From: JAVBOV01 sp031550205
GTDB taxonomy: Bacteria; Pseudomonadota; Alphaproteobacteria; RF32; CAG-239
Assembly (NCBI GenBank): GCA_031550205.1
Contig: JAVBOV010000073.1
Span: forward strand, 1-10,242
Reading direction: 5' to 3'
Length of the DNA stretch: 10,242 nt
The translations under genes and the position numbers were made by a program. The notes under the pieces are model-generated. The model saw only the letters and a program-made list of their open reading frames with translations, was not told where the DNA came from and did no database searches. Of the stretch, positions 1 through 5,880 are shown piece by piece (position 1 is the stretch's first letter; every line of letters starts with the position of its first letter).

Positions 1-261
1 TTTATTTGAAAAAACGGCAAAAACAATGGCGATTAAACCTTTGACAATTAAAGCATCGCTGTCACCTTTGAAACTTAAGCGGCCGTGCTCAAGCTCCGGA
101 ACCAGCCAAACCTGAGAGGTGCAGCCCTCTACTTTCCATTCGTCGGTTTTATATTTGGGGCTTAGGGGGTCGAGCTTGGAGCCAAGTTCGATTATGTAGC
201 GATATTTATCTTCCCAGCTGTCTAAAAATTCAAAGTTTTCTAAAATTTCTTCTATGGTCAT
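1..261 (-). CDS. sufE: SufE sulfur acceptor protein, partial (3' end outside window)
   Basis: SufE accepts persulfide sulfur from the cysteine desulfurase SufS and passes it to the SufBCD scaffold in the cytoplasm. The first 87 residues are visible; family members are usually about 140 residues, so the C-terminal third or more lies beyond the left edge. The start MTIEEILENF is followed by the family pattern WEDKYRYIIELG (residues 16-27), the active-site segment EGCTSQVW with the sulfur-accepting cysteine at residue 47, and GDSDALIVKGLIAIVF at residues 66-81. The ATG start is preceded by a GAGGGGG stretch, which is the end of a C-rich hairpin repeat. It is the last suf gene seen, 52 bp after the sufS-sufT fusion on the same strand, as expected for its partner. 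Identification is firm from motif and context. Confidence 0.95.
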   Translation of the reverse strand, partial: MTIEEILENFEFLDSWEDKYRYIIELGSKLDPLSPKYKTDEWKVEGCTSQVWLVPELEHGRLSFKGDSDALIVKGLIAIVFAVFSNK

Positions 262-265
262 TTTT

Positions 266-307
266 CCCCCTCACCCCGACCCTCTCCCACAAGGGGAGAG
301 GGAGGAA
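266..307. repeat. C-rich palindromic repeat, family A copy 1
   Basis: A perfect 9-bp stem CCCTCTCCC (280-288) pairs with GGGAGAGGG (294-302) across a 5-nt loop. An asymmetric flank CCTCACCCCGA lies on its left. It fills nearly all of the gap between sufS-sufT and sufE, and its end forms the purine-rich stretch upstream of the sufE start. Three related copies lie elsewhere in the suf operon in the same orientation. Confidence 0.85.
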
Positions 308-313
308 ATAGGT

Positions 314-1885
314 TTACAACATTTCCAGCATGATTTTGGCGTCTTCGCTTAGGCGGTCGATGCTCCAGGCCGGCTCCCAGACAATTTTGACCTCAACCTC
401 GTTTGCGCCTTCAACAGCGGCAACGGCGTGGGCGGCCTGCTGCGGCAAAATGCCGGCTACCGGGCACATGGGGCTGGTTAGGGTCATGTCTATAAATATA
501 TTGCCGTTATCTTTGATATCAATGTTGTAAACCAAGCCCAAATCATAAATGTTAAGATTTATTTCCGGGTCGGAAACAGTTTTTAAGGCTTTGATAATTT
601 CTTCTTTGTCTGCTGTTTTGCCATTGAAAATGCCTTTAGCTTTGGCTGTGAAACCGGCAGGAATAAGTTCATCTTTTTTGAAAAAATCCTGAGCTTTCTT
701 AATGGCTGAAATAAGTTGGTCGATATCTTCTTTATCGGTATATAAGCCGATGGAGGCTCTGGCTACAGAGCTGAAGCCGTAGCGGTTGACCAGCGGTTCG
801 GCGCAATGGTGGCCGGTACGGATGCTGACGCCTTCCTTGTCCAGAATAAAAGCCAAGTCCTGCGGGTGGATATTATCCAGGGCAAAAGAAAAAATGCCGT
901 TATGGCCGCCGATGAAGTGCAGGCCTTTGATTTGCTCTAAGGATTTGCGGGCATATTCGGAAATTTCTCTTTCATGATTTTCAATATTTTCAAAGCCGAT
1001 TTTTTGAATGTATCTGACGGCTTCGCCAAGACCTATGGCCTCAACAGCGGCAGGAGTGCCAGCCTCAAACTTGGCCGGAGCTTCAGCATAGGTGGTGTGG
1101 GCGTAGGTAACTTTGCCGACCATTTCTCCGCCATATTGGTATGGAGGCATGTCTTTTAAGATTTCTTCTTTGGCATATAAAACGCCGACTCCGGTTGGAC
1201 CATATAATTTGTGGCCGGAGAAAACCAGAAAATCGCAATCTAAATACTGAACGTCTATCTGGTGGTGCACACAATATTGGGCAGCGTCTATCAGAACTTT
1301 GGCTCCGGCTTTATGGGCTTTTTCAATGATATCCTTAATCGGCAGAACCGTGCCCAAGACGTTACTCATGGCGGTTACGGCCACCAGTTTGGTTTGAGGA
1401 GTCAGGTGTTTTTCAAATTCCTCCATGGAAAAAACACCTTCGCCAATGAGGTTGAAAATATGAAGCTCGGCTTTTTTCTCATCTCTTAAAACCTGCCAGG
1501 GAACAAGGTTGGAATGATGTTCAGCGTTGGAGATTAAGATTGCGTCGTTTTCTTTGATGTTGGCTCTGCCCCAGGTTGACATTACCAGGTTAATGCTTTC
1601 GGTGGCGCTGCGGGTGAAGATAATTTCACCTGCCTTGCGGGCTGAGATAAAATTTTGCACGGCTTCGCGGGCATTTTCATATTCCAAGGTTATGACCTCG
1701 GACAAATGATATGAGCCGCGGTGCACGTTTGAATAATATTTGGTATATGCATCAACCATTTTGTTGATGACGCTTTGCGGCTTTTGCGAAGACGCAGCCG
1801 AATCCAAAAAGCAGTTGCGCCTGTTGTTGACAAGTTCACCTAAAACCGGAAAGTCTTTTCTTATTTTTGCAATATCATAAACCAT
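314..1885 (-). CDS. sufS: SufS cysteine desulfurase fused to a SufT-like DUF59 (MIP18) domain
   Basis: A group II, PLP-dependent cysteine desulfurase that converts cysteine to alanine and a protein persulfide for Fe-S assembly. Residues 1 to about 405 are the SufS domain: EHHSN at 122-126 (PLP-stacking His), LIDAAQ at 198-203, FSGHKLYGPTG at 222-232 with the PLP lysine K226, EAGTPA at 274-279, and RTGHHCAEPL at 356-365 with catalytic C361. Residues about 425-523 are a DUF59/MIP18 domain of the SufT type, with DPEINLNIYDLGLVY at 439-453 and TSPMCPVAG at 470-478 holding the conserved C474. The two are usually separate neighbouring genes; at 523 residues this is about 115 longer than SufS alone. 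The start MVYDIAKIRKDFP matches the usual SufS N-terminus, and a GAGGA sequence lies 8 nt upstream. A GIY-YIG unit separates it from sufD. Confidence 0.96.
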   Translation of the reverse strand: MVYDIAKIRKDFPVLGELVNNRRNCFLDSAASSQKPQSVINKMVDAYTKYYSNVHRGSYHLSEVITLEYENAREAVQNFISARKAGEIIFTRSATESINLVMSTWGRANIKENDAILISNAEHHSNLVPWQVLRDEKKAELHIFNLIGEGVFSMEEFEKHLTPQTKLVAVTAMSNVLGTVLPIKDIIEKAHKAGAKVLIDAAQYCVHHQIDVQYLDCDFLVFSGHKLYGPTGVGVLYAKEEILKDMPPYQYGGEMVGKVTYAHTTYAEAPAKFEAGTPAAVEAIGLGEAVRYIQKIGFENIENHEREISEYARKSLEQIKGLHFIGGHNGIFSFALDNIHPQDLAFILDKEGVSIRTGHHCAEPLVNRYGFSSVARASIGLYTDKEDIDQLISAIKKAQDFFKKDELIPAGFTAKAKGIFNGKTADKEEIIKALKTVSDPEINLNIYDLGLVYNIDIKDNGNIFIDMTLTSPMCPVAGILPQQAAHAVAAVEGANEVEVKIVWEPAWSIDRLSEDAKIMLEML

Positions 1886-1894
1886 TCTTTTATC
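1877..1894. repeat. 18-bp direct repeat, left copy (possible target-site duplication)
   Basis: ataaaccattcttttatc is repeated exactly at 2287-2304. This copy spans the sufS start codon and its upstream bases; the other copy lies in the 3' part of sufD. Matching stops at once on both sides (1876 c against 2286 t; 1895 c against 2305 t). The pair brackets the family B arms and the GIY-YIG gene exactly, as expected for a duplication made at insertion. Confidence 0.85.
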
Positions 1895-1898
1895 CTCG

Positions 1899-1931
1899 CG
1901 TCATTCTGAACGTAGTGAAGAATCTACCATG
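1899..1931. repeat. Family B arm (GTCATTCTGA type), left of GIY-YIG gene
   Basis: cGTCATTCTGAACGTAGTGAAGAATC-type repeat directly upstream of sufS, in the inserted unit. It resembles the arms at 2228-2257 (inverted) and 6758-6817 (an inverted pair). Confidence 0.75.
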
Positions 1932-1939
1932 CACGACGC

Positions 1940-2227
1940 TTATTTTATTATTTCACCATATAAATCCAACCAACTTTTATTAACATTTTCTATTAGTTGT
2001 ATTTTTTTAACTCTAAGCCAGCCTTTTATTTCTTTTTCTCTTTTTATCGCATTATTTATATCATCAAAAACTTCGTAGTAAACAAGAGTTTTTATGCCAT
2101 ATCTTTTTGTAAAACCCTCAATAATCCCTTCTTTGTGTTCCCAAATCCTTTTTACCAAGTCTGTAGTTACACCGGTGTATAGGGTTCCATATTTTTTACT
2201 TGCCAGAATGTATATGTATGAAGCCAT
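1940..2227 (-). CDS. GIY-YIG family endonuclease (small, YhbQ/UvrC-N-like)
   Basis: A 95-residue single-domain GIY-YIG nuclease of the small stand-alone type; the family cuts DNA using a catalytic Tyr/Arg pair and a Glu-bound metal. Visible motifs are the GIY variant YIY at 4-6, the YIG variant YTG at 17-19, the R27/H31 pair in VKRIWEHK (25-32), and E64 in AIKREKEIKGW (60-70), so the active site looks intact. It ends with WLDLYGEIIK. The length is normal for this group. It sits between sufD and the sufS fusion on the same strand, but nothing links it to Fe-S assembly. It is enclosed by inverted family B arms and an 18-bp direct repeat, and its start codon lies immediately after the right arm. 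I infer that it is cargo or driver of a small mobile unit. A DNA repair role is the alternative. Confidence 0.9.
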   Translation of the reverse strand: MASYIYILASKKYGTLYTGVTTDLVKRIWEHKEGIIEGFTKRYGIKTLVYYEVFDDINNAIKREKEIKGWLRVKKIQLIENVNKSWLDLYGEIIK

Positions 2228-2280
2228 TATGGATCCTTCGCTTTGCTCAGGATGACGAAAGAGGGGGATAGGATGACGAG
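2228..2280. repeat. Family B arm, right of GIY-YIG gene, with partial second copy
   Basis: atggatccttcgctttgctc followed by aggatgacg is the inverted counterpart of the arm at 1899-1931. A second partial end, aggatgacga, follows at 2270-2279. The arm now supplies the TGA stop and last residues of sufD (2247-2286) and abuts the start codon of the GIY-YIG gene. Confidence 0.75.
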
Positions 2281-3485
2281 CTTTGTATAAACCATTCTTT
2301 TATCTCTTCGTTTTCAATTTTTTCAAGTATCTCGTTTAAATAGGCTTTGGTTAAAAGTTTTTTAGCGTCTGCCTCAGATATGCCGCGCGATTGCAGGTAG
2401 AACAATTGGTTTTTATCCAGGCTGCCGACGGTTGCGCCGTGAGAACATTTAACATCATCGGCAAAAATTTCAAGTTCCGGCTTGCAGTTTACTTCAGCAT
2501 CATCGCTCAACAACAAAGCGTTGTGCAGCATGTAGCCGGAGATTTTTTGAGCATCTCTTGCAACGCTGATTTTGCCCTGAAAAGAGGCTTTGACTTTGCC
2601 TTCCGCCACGCATTTTGTCAATTGATCTGAGTTGGTGTTTGGCGCCAAATGCTCTATGTTTGAAACAATGCTGCCGCGGAAATAAGCTTTATAAATGTTA
2701 GCTGCAGCTTCGCTTTCAGCCAGGCGGACGTTGGTTTCATCTCTGGTGAAAACATCTCCGTTTAGGAAAGCCACTTGGTTATAAGCAGCATCAGTTTCAA
2801 CGTTAACCGCAGAAAGAGCAATGTGCTTAGCCTGTTCCGAGAGAAGTTTATAATGGTTTAGTTTGGATTTTGGTTTTAGAAAAATTTCGTTCACATGGTT
2901 GGTTAAATGATTGCCGGAGCCTGCAAAAATCTCCAAAATTTCAGCGTGCACGCCGACATCAAGAGAGATTATGTTGCGGGTGGTGCAGAGCGTTTTTTCT
3001 TCTGTATTGTTTTGATAAACAATGACCAGCGGCTTGTCTAAATTGCGGTCGATATTGATGAAAACGCCTTCCTGCAAATAGGCGGTGTTTAGAGCAGCAA
3101 AGGGATATTGGTTTATGTTGATATGGGTGTTGATTTGACAGCCCCATCCCGGCCTTCCCCCATCAAGGGGGAAGGAGGAAGAATTGCAATTGCAGGTTTC
3201 TTCAATAAATTTTTCAATTAACGGAACGGCCTCAATTTCTTCAGGCAGATGAGATTGATGAGGGTTGAAGATGCCGTTGGTGAAGGCGATGATATAGCCC
3301 TTGGGGCTGTTGATTTTAGATTTTAGATTTTGGATTTTTGATTGTGGAATATAATTTTCTATGTCTAACTTTGAGACGTCCAGATATTTGAAGGCTTCTG
3401 TTTTTTGGGCGGGCAAAGAGAAATGCTTGCGGGCGGTTTCGCGCAGTTCTTTTAGCCAAGCAATGTTTTCACCGATTAAAACCAT
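2247..3485 (-). CDS. sufD: SufD, Fe-S cluster assembly scaffold component
   Basis: SufD pairs with SufB, and SufC ATPase drives the complex during Fe-S cluster assembly in the cytoplasm. The N-terminal region (1 to about 95) includes AQKTEAFKYLDVS at 26-38. The beta-helix core follows from about 140, and the C-terminal family motif KPELEIFADDVKCSHGATVG is at 335-354, with C347 and H349. The 412-residue length is near normal, but three parts look acquired: residues about 101-117 (SSSFPLDGGRPGWG region) come from a C-rich hairpin repeat in frame; residues 48-59 come from a heptanucleotide tandem repeat; and the tail QSSSSYPPLSSS (401-412) plus the stop come from the inserted family B unit. The start overlaps the sufC stop by one base (TAATG), which suggests translational coupling. 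The core appears intact, so it is probably functional. Confidence 0.95.
   Translation of the reverse strand: MVLIGENIAWLKELRETARKHFSLPAQKTEAFKYLDVSKLDIENYIPQSKIQNLKSKINSPKGYIIAFTNGIFNPHQSHLPEEIEAVPLIEKFIEETCNCNSSSFPLDGGRPGWGCQINTHININQYPFAALNTAYLQEGVFINIDRNLDKPLVIVYQNNTEEKTLCTTRNIISLDVGVHAEILEIFAGSGNHLTNHVNEIFLKPKSKLNHYKLLSEQAKHIALSAVNVETDAAYNQVAFLNGDVFTRDETNVRLAESEAAANIYKAYFRGSIVSNIEHLAPNTNSDQLTKCVAEGKVKASFQGKISVARDAQKISGYMLHNALLLSDDAEVNCKPELEIFADDVKCSHGATVGSLDKNQLFYLQSRGISEADAKKLLTKAYLNEILEKIENEEIKEWFIQSSSSYPPLSSS
2287..2304. repeat. 18-bp direct repeat, right copy (possible target-site duplication)
   Basis: Identical to 1877-1894. Here it encodes, on the minus strand, the IKEWF end of the native part of SufD. 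It marks the sufD-side boundary of the inserted GIY-YIG unit. Confidence 0.85.
3141..3180. repeat. C-rich palindromic repeat, family A copy 2, inside sufD
   Basis: Stem CCTTCCCCC (3153-3161) pairs with GGGGGAAGG (3167-3175) around the loop atcaa; the left flank is CCCCATCCCGG. It has the same layout and orientation as the intergenic copies, with compensating changes in both stem arms relative to copies 1 and 4. It lies wholly in the sufD reading frame and is translated as about 15 residues without a stop. Confidence 0.8.
3312..3343. repeat. Heptanucleotide tandem repeat inside sufD
   Basis: About 4.5 units of GATTTTN: gatttta, gatttta, gattttg, gattttt, gatt. It encodes SufD residues 48-59 (QSKIQNLKSKIN) on the minus strand. 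Since 7 is not a multiple of 3, gain or loss of one unit would shift the sufD frame. Confidence 0.8.
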
Positions 3486-4234
3486 TAGCCGAGAATTCCT
3501 TCATAACCGTTTTCTTCCAGCTCTATGGCCAGATTTTTATCTCCGGATTTGACAATTTTGCCATCGGCAAAAATGTGCACGTAGTCCGGCACAATGTAGT
3601 TCAACAAACGTTGATAGTGCGTTATTACCAGCATGGAGCGTTTGCCGTCACGCAAGGCGTTGACACCTTCTGAAACCACCTTAAGGGCGTCGATATCCAA
3701 CCCAGAATCGGCTTCATCCAAAATGGCAAAATCGGGTTTTAAAACGGCCATTTGCAAAGTTTCCAAACGCTTTTTTTCGCCGCCGGAAAAACCGACATTT
3801 ACAAAACGTTTTATCATCTCGGTATTAAGTCCCAGCTTTTGGCCTTCAATTTTTAATTCTTTGGCAAAGCTGGGCAGGTCAAGCTCAGGTTCGCCTTTGT
3901 GTTTTCTGATGCTGTTGAGAGAATTTTTTAAAAAGGCGGAAATGTTAACGCCGGGAATTTCGGTGGGGTATTGCATGCACAAGAACAGGCCTTCGCGGGC
4001 ACGTTCCTCAATGCTCATTTCCAAAAGGTTTTTGCCTTTGAAGAAGATTTCGCCTTGAGTTACCTCATATCCGGGTTTGCCGGTTAAGACGTATGAAAGG
4101 GTTGATTTGCCGGCGCCGTTGGGTCCCATGACGGCGTGAATTTCACCTTCATTAACGGTGAGGTTAAAGCCTTTGATGATTTCTTTGTCACCGACTTTGG
4201 CATGGAGATTTTTAATTTCTAATAGTTTGTTCAT
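3485..4234 (-). CDS. sufC: SufC, ABC-type ATPase of the SUF complex
   Basis: SufC is the soluble ABC-type ATPase that binds SufB and SufD and powers conformational change during cluster assembly; it is not a transporter. It shows Walker A GPNGAGKST at 37-45, Q-loop Q88 in CMQYPTEIPGV, the signature FSGGEKKR at 149-156, Walker B FAILDEADSGLD at 169-180 with catalytic E174, and switch H206 in ITHYQRLL. DEADSGLDIDAL is characteristic of SufC. The 249-residue length is normal. The ATG start has a clear AAGGAAAT ribosome site just upstream. The stop overlaps the sufD start by one base. The sufB-sufC gap of 65 bp is largely a family A hairpin. Confidence 0.98.
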   Translation of the reverse strand: MNKLLEIKNLHAKVGDKEIIKGFNLTVNEGEIHAVMGPNGAGKSTLSYVLTGKPGYEVTQGEIFFKGKNLLEMSIEERAREGLFLCMQYPTEIPGVNISAFLKNSLNSIRKHKGEPELDLPSFAKELKIEGQKLGLNTEMIKRFVNVGFSGGEKKRLETLQMAVLKPDFAILDEADSGLDIDALKVVSEGVNALRDGKRSMLVITHYQRLLNYIVPDYVHIFADGKIVKSGDKNLAIELEENGYEGILG

Positions 4235-4253
4235 TTTATTTCCTTGTTTTTAC

Positions 4254-4293
4254 ACCCCCACCCCAACCCTCCCCCATCAAGGGGGAGGGAGGA
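4254..4293. repeat. C-rich palindromic repeat, family A copy 3
   Basis: Perfect stem CCCTCCCCC (4267-4275) and GGGGGAGGG (4281-4289) around the loop atcaa, with left flank CCCCCACCCCAA. It occupies the sufB-sufC gap. It lacks a following U-tract on either strand, so it is unlikely to be an intrinsic terminator; it could affect mRNA stability or relative expression within the operon. Confidence 0.85.
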
Positions 4294-4299
4294 TAAAGG

Positions 4300-5748
4300 C
4301 TATCCGACGCTTCCTTCCAGGCTTATGTTGATTAGTTTTCCGGCTTCAATGGCGAATTCTAACGGTAAGTGCTGCATTACTTCTTTGCAGAAGCCGTTGA
4401 CGATTAGTCCCACCGCGTTTTCAGCATCTATGCCTCTTTGGCGGCAATAAAACATTTGCTCGTCGCTAATCTTGGAAGTGGTGGCCTCGTGCTCAACAAT
4501 GGCGGTGGAGTTTGAGCTTTCAATGTATGGCACAGTGTGCGAGCCGCATTTATTGCCAATCAGCAAACTGTCGCATTGGGAAAAATTGCGGGCATTTTGG
4601 GCGCCCTTAGACATTTTGACCAAGCCGCGATAGGTTTGGTTGGAAAAACCGGCGGAAATGCCTTTGGAGATGATTTTGGAACTGGTGTTTTGGCCGATGT
4701 GAATCATCTTTGTTCCGGTATCTGCTTGTTGGTGGTTATTGGTGATGGCTACCGAATAAAACTCGCCGATGGAATTGTCGCCCTGAAGAATGCAGCTGGG
4801 ATATTTCCAGGTGACGGCGGAGCCGGTTTCAACCTGCGTCCAGGAAACTTTGGAGTTTTTGCCGCGGCAGGCGGCGCGTTTGGTTACAAAGTTATAAACT
4901 CCGCCCTTGCCTTCTTTGTCTCCGGGGTACCAGTTTTGCACGGTGGAATATTTGACCTCGGCGTTGTCCATTAGCACAATTTCTACAATGGCGGCGTGGA
5001 GTTGGTTTTCATCGCGCATGGGGGCGGTGCAGCCTTCAAGATATGAGACATAGCTGCCCTCTTCGGCGATGATGAGAGTTCTTTCAAACTGGCCGGTGTT
5101 TTGGGCGTTGATGCGGAAATAGGTGGAAAGCTCCATAGGGCATTTGACGCCTTTGGGGATATATACAAACGAGCCGTCGGTAAACACGGCGGAGTTTAAG
5201 CAGGCAAAAAAGTTGTCGGTATGCGGCACAACCGAGCCCAGATATCTTTTTATCAGCTCGGGGTGGTTTTGAACGGCCTCGGAGATTGAGCCGAAGATAA
5301 CGCCCTGTTCAGCAAGCTTGGCTTTATAGGTGGTGGCAACAGAGACACTGTCAAAAACCGCGTCCACCGCGACGACGCCGGCCAGAATTTCTTGCTCTTT
5401 TAAGGGAATTCCCAGTTTTTTGTAGGTTTCAAGGAGTTCCGGGTCAACCTCGTCTAAAGATTTGGGAGCAATTTTTTGCTTGGGAGCGGAATAATAGGAA
5501 AGGTCTTGGTAATTTATTTTTTCATAAACCACTTTGGCCCAGGTCGGCTCTTCCATGGTTCTCCAATGCTCAAAGGCTTTAAGGCGGAAATTAAGCAGCC
5601 ATTCGGGCTCGTTTTTTTTAGAAGAGATTAAACGGATAATGTCCGCATTCAGCCCAACGGGTGCGGTTTCGGTTTCAATCTCGGTGATAAATCCATACTT
5701 ATATTTATCGCCAGATGAATCAAATATGTCTACTTTTGTGTTCTTCAC
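4300..5748 (-). CDS. sufB: SufB, Fe-S cluster assembly scaffold
   Basis: SufB is the main scaffold of the SufBC2D complex, on which sulfur from SufE and iron are assembled. With the chosen start it has 482 residues, near the usual 480-495. It opens with the family pattern KYKYGFITEIETETAPVGLN (15-34). EGCTAP at 238-243 holds C240, matching the Cys linked to sulfur transfer in E. coli SufB (C254). GNKCGSHT at 398-405 holds C401, matching E. coli C405, and VEHEATTSKI at 418-427 contains the conserved His-Glu pair. I prefer GTG at 5748, with GAGGGG about 8 nt upstream. The frame stays open to a TTG at 5781, but those extra codons (RERVGVRG) are the family A hairpin repeat and not SufB-like. It is the first gene of the operon. 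Confidence 0.96.
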   Translation of the reverse strand: MKNTKVDIFDSSGDKYKYGFITEIETETAPVGLNADIIRLISSKKNEPEWLLNFRLKAFEHWRTMEEPTWAKVVYEKINYQDLSYYSAPKQKIAPKSLDEVDPELLETYKKLGIPLKEQEILAGVVAVDAVFDSVSVATTYKAKLAEQGVIFGSISEAVQNHPELIKRYLGSVVPHTDNFFACLNSAVFTDGSFVYIPKGVKCPMELSTYFRINAQNTGQFERTLIIAEEGSYVSYLEGCTAPMRDENQLHAAIVEIVLMDNAEVKYSTVQNWYPGDKEGKGGVYNFVTKRAACRGKNSKVSWTQVETGSAVTWKYPSCILQGDNSIGEFYSVAITNNHQQADTGTKMIHIGQNTSSKIISKGISAGFSNQTYRGLVKMSKGAQNARNFSQCDSLLIGNKCGSHTVPYIESSNSTAIVEHEATTSKISDEQMFYCRQRGIDAENAVGLIVNGFCKEVMQHLPLEFAIEAGKLINISLEGSVG

Positions 5749-5757
5749 AAAGTTACC

Positions 5758-5794
5758 CCTCACCCCAACCCTCTCCCGCAAGGGGAGAGGGGGA
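5758..5794. repeat. C-rich palindromic repeat, family A copy 4, in the sufB leader
   Basis: Stem CCCTCTCCC (5769-5777) and GGGAGAGGG (5783-5791), loop gcaag, left flank CCCCTCACCCCAA. Read on the minus strand it sits between the candidate promoter and the sufB start, and its last bases, GGTGAGGGG, provide the likely ribosome site of sufB. A hairpin here in the mRNA leader could affect translation. Confidence 0.85.
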
Positions 5795-5813
5795 ATGTTT
5801 TATTCATGCGCCT

Positions 5814-5842
5814 AAATTAGGGTTTTTAAACCAAAAATGCAA
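5814..5842 (-). promoter_or_regulatory. Candidate sigma-70-type promoter of the suf operon
   Basis: On the minus strand, TTGCAT (5837-5842) and TAATTT (5814-5819) are separated by exactly 17 bp, pointing toward sufB. The -10 overlaps an 11-bp palindrome, CCTAAATTAGG (5811-5821), that could be a regulator site. This is a pattern match only; no regulator gene such as iscR or rirA is in the window. Confidence 0.4.
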
Positions 5843-5867
5843 TAACTAAATGTTAAGCAAATTGATT

Positions 5868-5873
5868 TAGAAT
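5868..5873 (+). promoter_or_regulatory. Possible -10 box of the nlpD-like gene (leaderless transcript)
   Basis: TAGAAT ends 7 bp before the ATG at 5881. There is no Shine-Dalgarno-like sequence before that ATG, so transcription starting at or near the A of ATG (leaderless mRNA) would fit. No convincing -35 is visible. Confidence 0.25.
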
Positions 5874-5880
5874 CGGCAAT

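Larger units (their letters stand above)
1895..2286 (-). mobile_element. GIY-YIG-bearing inserted unit with inverted family B arms
   Basis: A 392-bp unit between the two copies of an 18-bp direct repeat. The left arm (1899-1931) reads GTCATTCTGAACGTAGTGAA and on to GAATCTACCATGC. The right arm (2228-2257), read on the minus strand, is CGTCATCCTGAGCAAAGCGA and on to AGGATCCAT. The arms are therefore imperfect inverted repeats, and they enclose one complete GIY-YIG gene with little spare sequence. The right side also repeats the 10-mer aggatgacga (2249-2258 and 2270-2279). Deleting this unit plus one 18-bp copy restores a compact sufD/sufS overlap. No transposase is present. That the unit is mobile is inferred. 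Confidence 0.65.

Noticed and set aside
1940..2227. GIY-YIG gene as a working part of the SUF pathway
   Set aside because: No known role in Fe-S assembly, and its repeat arms and flanking duplication explain its position as an insertion.
3633..4058. A 141-codon open frame on the plus strand opposite sufC
   Set aside because: It lies wholly antisense to a clear SufC gene, its product has no recognisable motif, and its existence follows from the codon use of the real gene.
4537..4974. A 145-codon open frame on the plus strand opposite sufB, Gly/Ala-rich
   Set aside because: Shadow of the highly conserved sufB; no ribosome site or family resemblance.
5749..5781. Upstream extension of sufB to a TTG start
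   Set aside because: The extra codons are the family A hairpin, and the GTG at 5748 has better spacing to a ribosome site and matches the usual SufB length.
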